A stretch of DNA of 64,000 nucleotides. It comes from Campylorhamphus procurvoides. Its lineage: Eukaryota; Chordata; Aves; Passeriformes; Dendrocolaptidae. The notes under the pieces are model-generated. The model did not search any database. It was given only the letters and a program-made list of their open reading frames with translations, and had not been told where the DNA came from. This document shows positions 39,201 to 48,200 of this stretch, piece by piece (the first letter of the stretch is position 1; each line of letters begins with the position of its first letter). A program made the translations under genes and the position numbers. The stretch spans positions 911 through 64,910 of the forward strand of contig WBMV01008405.1 in assembly GCA_013396655.1 (NCBI GenBank). The letters are read 5' to 3'.

Positions 39201-42200
39201 CATTACCTTTATGCTGATTATACAAAGTAACACTGTAACTTTTGTGACTGTTATTATTTGTGGATCTTCATGTACTTGTTTCATTTACATTAAAACACTC
39301 CAGGTAAGAGAAAATGTTCAGTTCAGTTTAATTGTTTTAAACATCCCTGTCAATAATGTTAACCAAACTTTGTATTTTTCAGCCAGTCTGTAGCATCACG
39401 GGTAATTTAAACAAAAATCTTTGTTTGGCTCTTTTTACTGATTATCAGCATTTCATAGACACGAAACAAAGCATTTCAGCCAAAAATCATGGAAGCTTTT
39501 TCCTTTTCTCTGCAACATCTAAGAATTGATCCATTTTGAGAGTTAAAAACAAACCAAACCTCCAAAAGGTACTTTTAAATGTTTTAGTAGAGGGGACATT
39601 TCCAGTCTGAAGGTTTGAAGATGCTACCTGGCTAAAAATAATAGTATTAAATGAACTGAAATAAATTGAAATAAAATTGTTAATTAATAAATGTTGCAAA
39701 TGAAGTAAATACATAAATATATAAATTAAGAAACTTCTATAAAATATAGAAATTAATGATTAAATAAGAATATTGTGGTGCTAGCAATGTGATTAGGGCC
39801 TTGAAATACAGTAAAACTTATTTAAAGCTTATTTCACTGCTAGGCCTAAAAAACAAGAATTTTATTGTTACTTTCGCCATTCCTGTAGAATATTCAAAAT
39901 TAAATGTCCATTGCATTAATATGTTGGATTGTACCAGCACCAACATTAATACTAAATTGCCTGAAGACGGAGTATGAGAAAAATAATAGAATTTAAAATA
40001 TTTTCTATTTGCTGCATGATGAATAGTACTTATTAGGCTGCCATTTTGATGAAAAGGAAAGCTTTTCTCCTTTTAGCCTGACCCTTTTTCATGTATATTC
40101 AAGCACTTTGAAACTGTATGAGCCATTCATATGCAACATACTGAGTAAGTAGATTTTTAAGGTTCTATTTGTAGTTGTGCAAGCACTGTCTGAATTTGTC
40201 TTCCACCTATTATTTCTGAATGAAGTACTAAATCACCTTTGTTCTAAAAATGGTTTTATCCAAAGAATGAGGAATATGCAGCATTCCTATCCAAAGCTAA
40301 AATCAGAAAAAATGTTCATGAAAATAGACTTCAAAGGTGTCTTTTTTTCCCCCAAAGGGTATACGAGAGACACATCGTTTCTTGCAATGGTGGTGGATAT
40401 TGTCCAGGAGCTGAAGCAACAGAACTCTAACCTTGTATATGGTAAGGATGTGCATTTTAATCCTTTCTGCTTCGTCTCTGTGTGTGCCCATCATTTTCAT
40501 GTTTTTGGATGGAAACACTGCTCTGGTATAAACGCAGCATTTCACAGCCATCTTTTGCTCTGATCTTGGGGCTCTCTGGGGCTCCAGGGGTGTTTTATTT
40601 CAACCATCAAAAGGAGAATGTGCCTTTAGGACTCATTGACTGTATCCAAGAAAGGATGAAAATCCCAGCCAGCTGCTGCTGCTGTTGTCAAAAGCTGGAC
40701 ACACTCCCCTGTGTTGCCCTGACATGGTTCCATGTGACATCCCATAAATGTCTTATTTTGCCTTATCAGATTCATGATTTACCTTAAACTCAAAGGCTTT
40801 TTAGTCTTTTCTACTAAGAAGTGGGAGCAACAGGCTCTAGCAGCTGTCGTCATTAGCATGTCATGTCAGGCTCAAACCTGTGAGAAAAAATCCTCCTCTT
40901 TCCTTCCTGGATCTCTTTCAGGACTTTGGAACATAACCAGTGTAGGCTTGAACTGAGTAAAATGTTTAGAGTGACTGGGCAAAGTCAGGGAGGATTTAGT
41001 GGGATAAAAAGCTGTGGGTGATGGTTTTTAGCTGTTGTCTTCAGGTTCAGTGAACTGTGTGGTCAGGAAACATCTAGAAAGATTGGCAGGATTTGCAGGT
41101 GTCTACTGCTCGGTGTCATGGCTGACTTAAAATTAACAAAGCTCAGTCCTCATTTAGCAAAATGCAGCAGAGAGATCTTCACTGGGTTTTGTTGCTTTTT
41201 AGGCTTCAACACTGTTGCATTGTCAGATTCTCCAGAGCCTTGTATGAAAACTAAAGGCTGTTGAAATATGAGCAGAAAGGAACATCTCCCTGTATAGAAC
41301 AGGAAGGAGGTGGTCAGATGGTGAGATCACAGCTAGGCTTCTAAAACCCTTTATATTTAATAAACAGATTATGATGTAAGGAAAGTACTTTTAAAATGTA
41401 AAACAAATTACCCTATTTTTATTCATAGAAACTTCCTTAAATACTGATTGGATTTGTATTTCTTTTTTATCTTGCTGAAGGCTCTTATAATACAATGAAC
41501 AATGTTCCTTTTTGAAGTACAGTGTGGCTATTTCCACTCTCACTTTGAAGCTGAGGACACTTGGAAAGCATTGTTAATACTTCTCATGATACAGAACCCA
41601 TCCCAAATGTGTGTTAATACACCAAATATGAGTTCATGTACTTTGGCATGGATTTTTTTACTGTTTCATTATAATACACTGTTTTTTTAATGTACACAGA
41701 CCACTTTGGTGTGTATGTTTGGCATGTATTTTTTTACACTGAAGTAAAAATAGGACTCTTTTCAGAGCTGTTAGCTTCTCCCATCTTCCCCCACCATACT
41801 ACCACTCCAGAGTTTAGGGTTGGGGAGTTATCCATTACAGATTTCAGGCTGAGCATGCTGCAAGAGCTGTGAGAATGTATAAGCTATGAGGTGCTCAGTG
41901 CTGTTACCTAAAATTTTTCCCTCCAACCAGGGTCTCTATAACTGTTCCCCATTTCTAAACCTGAGTTTATTGTGTTACAGTGTGTGATCCAGTGATGGGA
42001 GACAAATGGAATGGAGAAGGCTCTATGGTTAGTATTCATCTGTTCGGATTCCCTGTAGAGTGAGTGTTTGTTATAGAAAGATGTATAAAAATTTATTCAT
42101 TTTTAAACATCAAAACTGAGCTACTTTACATAAGTGTGGCTTTGGATCCCAGCATTGAGTAAGTCTGTACTTTAATTTCTTGTATTTGAATGCGTTTAGT

Positions 42201-45200
42201 ATCTGGGAGGAATGACAACTGCATAGCCCTGGGATTATTTCTGAATCTCTTCTCAGAAAACAGGGGGAATACAGACCCTGTCCACAGGAAAATATCCTCC
42301 TGCTCCCCCTCCCTCTCTCACTGTGGTTCTCTCATCTTCTGTTTGGCTAGTAGCCTGACTGGCATTGTCAGTCATTGTGTGCATTGACACACTTGAACCT
42401 AAATGAAGATGACTTATTTCCTGTGGGATACAACAGCTGTTAGACATCGGGCTCTGATCAGTGATAGAAAGGGTTCCTGTGCCAATACCAGGCTGAACAC
42501 TGACAAAGAAACATTCATTTTTGGTCAAAGCTAGCAAATAATTTCAGTAAAAGTGCAATGTGGGAAGACATCAGTACTAATGGTACTACATGTTTTCTTC
42601 TGCCTTAGCTAGTCATGCACTATGCATGTCTCTTTGTCCTTGTACCTTATTATAGTTTACCTGCTCATGAACATCACATGAAGTAGCACTTAGGAATAAA
42701 TTTGCCATTGCTTTTGTGTGTTATTCTTTCATTTTACATCTATTGCAATGTTTGTTATCCTTGGCTTTTCTAACAAGGCAGAGATCTGGCAGCTGTAGTC
42801 ACTTTGCAAAGCTTCAGCTCTTGAGAGAAGTCAACCATAGTGCCACCTATGTCTTTTGGGTAGAAGATAAGGTAGATGGAAGAAGGGAAGAATAACACAC
42901 AATGCACCACTCGTTCTTGCCATAAAAAACCTCAAAATGATTATTTTAAACGCCTTGGTTTAGATGTGACCTAGTCTTGTATGTCTGTGTAAAGGCAGAG
43001 TCCCTGTGCCATGCTTCACCATGGCAGGGTTGATATGGAGACTGTTCTGGCACCCAATGGTCAGCACTGCTGTGGGCTTGAACCTGTGTGTCATATATTT
43101 GGAATGGGAGACAGCAACACGTGGGCATATGTATATCTGCACCCTGCCTTGCATAACTTGTAGATTCACAGAGAAAATAAAACATGAACAAAAGTGGGGC
43201 TTAATCCTGATGTAGCAAGTGGCATTCTGCCAAAACTGTCAGCTACTGGGAAGCAATGAACTTTTATTAAAGGTTTTGTTAAATTGAGGTGCAGCAGGAC
43301 TCAGGAAGGTGAGGTGACTCCTGTACCCATCTAACCCAAAGTCCTTTCTGAGCTCCAGTGTGTGCCAAAACAGGTGGTGCTTTTCATCTTTTAGTCTGAA
43401 GAGCACACAGGTGGGTGGGCTCCTGTTACATCTTAGTGTATGTCACCTGCTTAGAAACCAATCTCCCTTTGCTGGTGGGCAAAGGTAGGAGATGAAGATA
43501 GATATCTCTTATCTTCATCTTCAGAGGTGGAAGAAACAGGAGAAAAAAGGAGGCATTGGCCCCTGTTACTTAAAGAGCTGGTTCTGCAGACAGCGACGGG
43601 TGTCATCATTGTGTTAGACTTGGGTGCAACACAAGCAAAGTATTTTTAATGTCCTTATCAGAACTGCTTTGTAGATCAAGTTGTACTGAACAAGTTACAA
43701 ATCTGATTCCCATTCACACATACTGATGTACAGCACACCCCAGAAATACTGGACAGAGAAGGAGGCCAAATAACATGTAGTGTGGATGTTACTTGTTCCT
43801 AAGCCCCACAGTGCAACACTTAACCCTAACCCTAACCAGTGTGGGCACCTGCTGGCACAGCAAAGGACCTCTGTACTGTTGACACAACAAGAAAATAGTT
43901 TCTTTTAGAGGTAAGGACATGAGAAAGGGTTTCCTGTGTTGGGACACTGTATTTCCTCACATTGCTATGTCACCTTGGTTAGAGAGAACTGGGAAGTTCA
44001 TCATCCAGGCATCACTGCCTTTTAATGCTGCCAGTTTATGTCCATCTGCTTAGTGGTGCTTCCCATCACCTCCAGGGAAAGAAGGGTTGTTGGCTGTACT
44101 GTTCCCAGCTGGAGGATGCTCTGCCACTGTAGTTACTGCTGCAGAACAGCACTCAGGGAGCTGTCAGGTCACTCAGGGACAGAAGGAATGGTGGTTGAGG
44201 AAAGCAGAGTGGCAGTCCCACATCTCAGATACTGCTGACAACATTTGACACTGTCTCTTCTTCCCTAGTATGTGCCCAAGGATCTCCTCCCGGTCTACAG
44301 GGACAAAGTTGTACCTGTTGCAGATATAATTACTCCTAACCAGTTTGAAGCTGAGTAAGTGCTTATTTCCTTTTCTAGCTAAATAAACTTGGGGACAAAA
44401 GCAGGGAAGACTAATACCCATTATTTTATTTGTCTCAGTACAATGCATTATTTATCTATGTGTTGGAGTTTAGTTTTTACCTGTTGCTTTCAAATCATGC
44501 TTTTCAGACAACTTCACATGTTCCATGCTGAAACCAATAAATCTGGAAGTTATGTGAGGAAAAGATTCTTCCTGTTTTCTCCAATCTGTCATTTTCATGA
44601 TTACCTTTTGTTATCCCTACAGGCTTCTGTCTAGGACAGGTTTTAAAAATACCTTTCTGATCCTTACCTATTACTATGGAAATTTTTATTATATGTCAGA
44701 ACATCAAAACTGAAATAGTTTGGTTCAGCCCTTCAAAACTAGACTCTGAAATACCACCATGGCAACATCTCATAGGAGCCAGGAATTTAAATGCCTCCTG
44801 CCTGTCCTGTCTACATAAGACTGTGACTCTTTGGCCAGGAGATAATCTGTTGTGATACATCACAGGCTGTGCCCCTAAGGGGAGGGAGCAGCTAGATGGG
44901 AGATGGAGAGAAGAGCTTGTAAAGGAATTTTTGTGGTACAGGGATCTCTAGAGGAGGCAGGTTGGGACTGGCATGGGTCCACTGCAGAAGAACTGTGTGT
45001 CTGTGCATGTAACCTTTAAAGATACTGGTCTGGTCCAGCAGGCCATGAAGCTAAAGATGGTTAAGGCCTGTTTGGTGCAGTCCAAGCTTTCTTCCTTTCA
45101 ATGGGTAAACAAAGCAGTCACTGCCTGGAGAAGTGCTCTTTTAAGATTTCTGTTTCATTCTCAGGTTACTCACGGGCAGGAAGATTTACACGGAAAAAGA

Positions 45201-48200
45201 TGCTTTAGAGGTAAGTAGGCAAAGGGTAGGATGTGTGAGATTTCTTTCTGCATTCCTGCCTGCAGTGCTGCAGTTTGCAGTGTGTCTTTAACCTTGAAGT
45301 CACTTTGACCTCCATCCTTTCTTCCTGTTTATCATTAAAGCTTACACACTCCAGGCACAAAACATTTCCTATTCTAGTGTCAGACTTCTGAAGAAACTTC
45401 CAGAAAAGAGCTACAGATAAATTCATTACAGTGGCAATGAGTAGATCTCTGTGAGATTGCTTTCCTGCAGCATAAGAAGAGAGGCAACAGCACATTTGGC
45501 CAGTGCCCAGACACTGTCAGTGTTGTGGAAATGCTTTGGTTGGGGTGAAAAGCCCAGGTGACCCTGGGCATGAGGAACCTGCTCAGGTCACTCTGTCTGC
45601 TGTCCACGTGTGAGTCGTGCAGCAGCAAGGCTGAGAGTGAGGACAGCTTTTCCTCCTTCTCCCAGACAAACCCACAGCATTGATAGCTACTGCCATTGCC
45701 TTACAGGGATGATAGATGGCCTGCAGATATATTGCATCGAGGTGTAAAGATTTACCCTTCCACAGAAACTGAAGAAAATAAAAAGCTGAAGGGCTCAATG
45801 GTGAAGGACAAAATAAGAATATGGTTTTATTGATGTCTTGAGGAGTGCTGAGCTCTTTGTTTAGTTGACTAGTCAAGTGCTTTCATAATGGACTGATGTT
45901 ATTCCTTCCAGTTTGATTTTGAACTTCAAAAGAATACAAAATCTTTAAACAAACAGCAGCTGCAGTGGCACCCTGGAGAGTAGCTGGGAGTCTGTCAGCC
46001 CAAATGTTTGTTGTTTTTTTGCTGTAGCAAAGTCAGGCAACACGGGTTGTTTATCATTGGTTCACTGCAGGAAACAGCTACAAAGATCTCAGCTCTTTTA
46101 ATTCTCACCCTCCCCCAGTTCTGCATTGCCCTATGTGCCCCATGGGTGAGGGTAGTGAGCTGTGCTTTATGCCACTAGCTGATACCTGCAACTCAGCCCT
46201 TCCATTCTCATCCCCACCAGCGGAAGCACTCTCCTTGAGGAGAACATGGTTAGTTTAGGTTTAGATTTGCATATTTCATGTCCAAACACAAGTTGCATGT
46301 GCTAAACAGTTTTGCAAGTTAGTTTTCTGGCTGATTGATGTGATAGCTCATATTTGTGATGGGGTTTTAGAAACTCTTCCAAAGAGATGGAATTATATTT
46401 AGGAGTGGAAGCATTTTTAGAATAGTTGCTTGCAGGATATTACATTTTAATCTGTCTGCCTTCCCAGCTGCATGTCATATATAGGTCTGCCCTTCTAATC
46501 CATGCTAGAATTTGTCCCCTTTGGAGGTGGTAGGAATTCTGGCATGAATTTCCATAGTGACATGCTTTCCTTCATATCTTCAACAAGACTGGTGATGACA
46601 GTATAGCCTTCTAACATAAAATTAAATATGATGTAATATTAATGTAGAAGAGACTATTAAGTCCTACGACTAGAAATAGTGGAGATTAGGCTCTTGGTGC
46701 ATTGTGACTGAGAAATGAAATTTAGTTTAATATGACTTCACAGTTTGATTATGTCAGTGTATGCTGGTGGATTTATGGCTTCTTTAAAACCCAACTGATG
46801 TCTGTGCAAAGAGTTCTGACAGTTGAAGAAACCTGGAGGCTTAGACAAGAAAGAAAAGCAATAGAGACTTAAAAAATAGCAGAAATAAATCCTCATCATT
46901 CGTCTGGTCATGAGTCATAGCTAGCCTGAGAGGATTTTTAGTTAAATTCTTCTGGGAGAATTAATATTTTATCTGTGTTTTATGCTAAACTCATTATTGA
47001 AGTAATTCTTTCTTCTGTGAAATCAAAATCACTTATGTCTGTAGCAACCAATTGTGATGTCAGAAGTGGAGTATTAATGAGTTTAAGCAAGGAAGACACA
47101 GAGTGAAAATACACATGCAAAGGTATATAATTTACAGGTGTAATTTGGGGCTTGAAAGAGAATGAGAAAAGAAGATGAGACAGACACACTTGAACCTCTG
47201 ATGTAGCTTTTTAATTTTTGCTGACTTTAAAAGTAATAGCTAATAATAAAAAGTAATAGCTAAATTTCATGACCTGGAGTGGTTGGCATTCTAGCAAGTG
47301 TTTCAAGATTCCAACTTCAAGATGTGCCTGTATATTTGTTCTCTTATTCTTTTGATAATATGTTCTGGAAACATCATGCAGGCAGAAATTCTGATCACAG
47401 GAGAAACAGTGTCTTCTTTAAGAGGAGCATCCAAAGATAACACAAACAGAGATACTTGTGTATTTTAACAAGTGTGTACATTTAAATGTGGATGTTTTGA
47501 TTCCCCTATTTCAAAGTAATGCCTCTAATTCAAGTGAATTATTTGAGAAGGAACTGGTTTTTTTTCTCTTTACAAAACATGCCAAAATAAGGTGCTTGCC
47601 AAAAATCCTTAGTATGATACAAAGTTTATTCAGCACATACCACGGTCACTGATTCCTGCCTTTTTGCACATGGAAAGGTAATGGATATGCTCCATGCCAT
47701 GGGACCAGAGACTGTGGTGATCACCAGCTCAGATCTGCAGGCACCTCTGGGAAACGACTACCTAATTGCTCTGGGGAGCCACAGGAAAAGTAAGTCATGA
47801 ACTCCTTCCTTAACTCTGCTTTCTTTTAACTTGTCTCTGCTTTCTGTTAGTTCTTGGTGAAGTAGTTTCATCAGACCCATCTGTAGTGCATGGAAGAGGC
47901 TTAGATCCCTGAGTGAAGAACTTCTCCCGTAATATCAAGGAGTGGTAAGACTGGGGCTGCTCCATGAGGAGAGACAAGCTGAGAGCTGAGTGTGGTCATA
48001 GCACAGAAGGGCAACACTGCCCTCACCTACAGGGCTCAGACCCACAGCGTCTGAATGAGATGAACAGGACAGGGGTGGTGATAGCAGACCCCACTGGCAG
48101 TCTAGTGATCACTGGAGGAAGGTGAGACAGGTCTGAGATTAATCTGGAAAATCCAATCAGTAAGTCAGGACAGCAGGGCAGCACACAGGTACACCTAGGG

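Noticed and set aside
40442..40563. Readthrough of PDXK exon 4 into intron 4 as an alternative C-terminus.
   Set aside because: The donor GTAAGG is good, the next exon continues the conserved protein, and the readthrough residues match nothing known.
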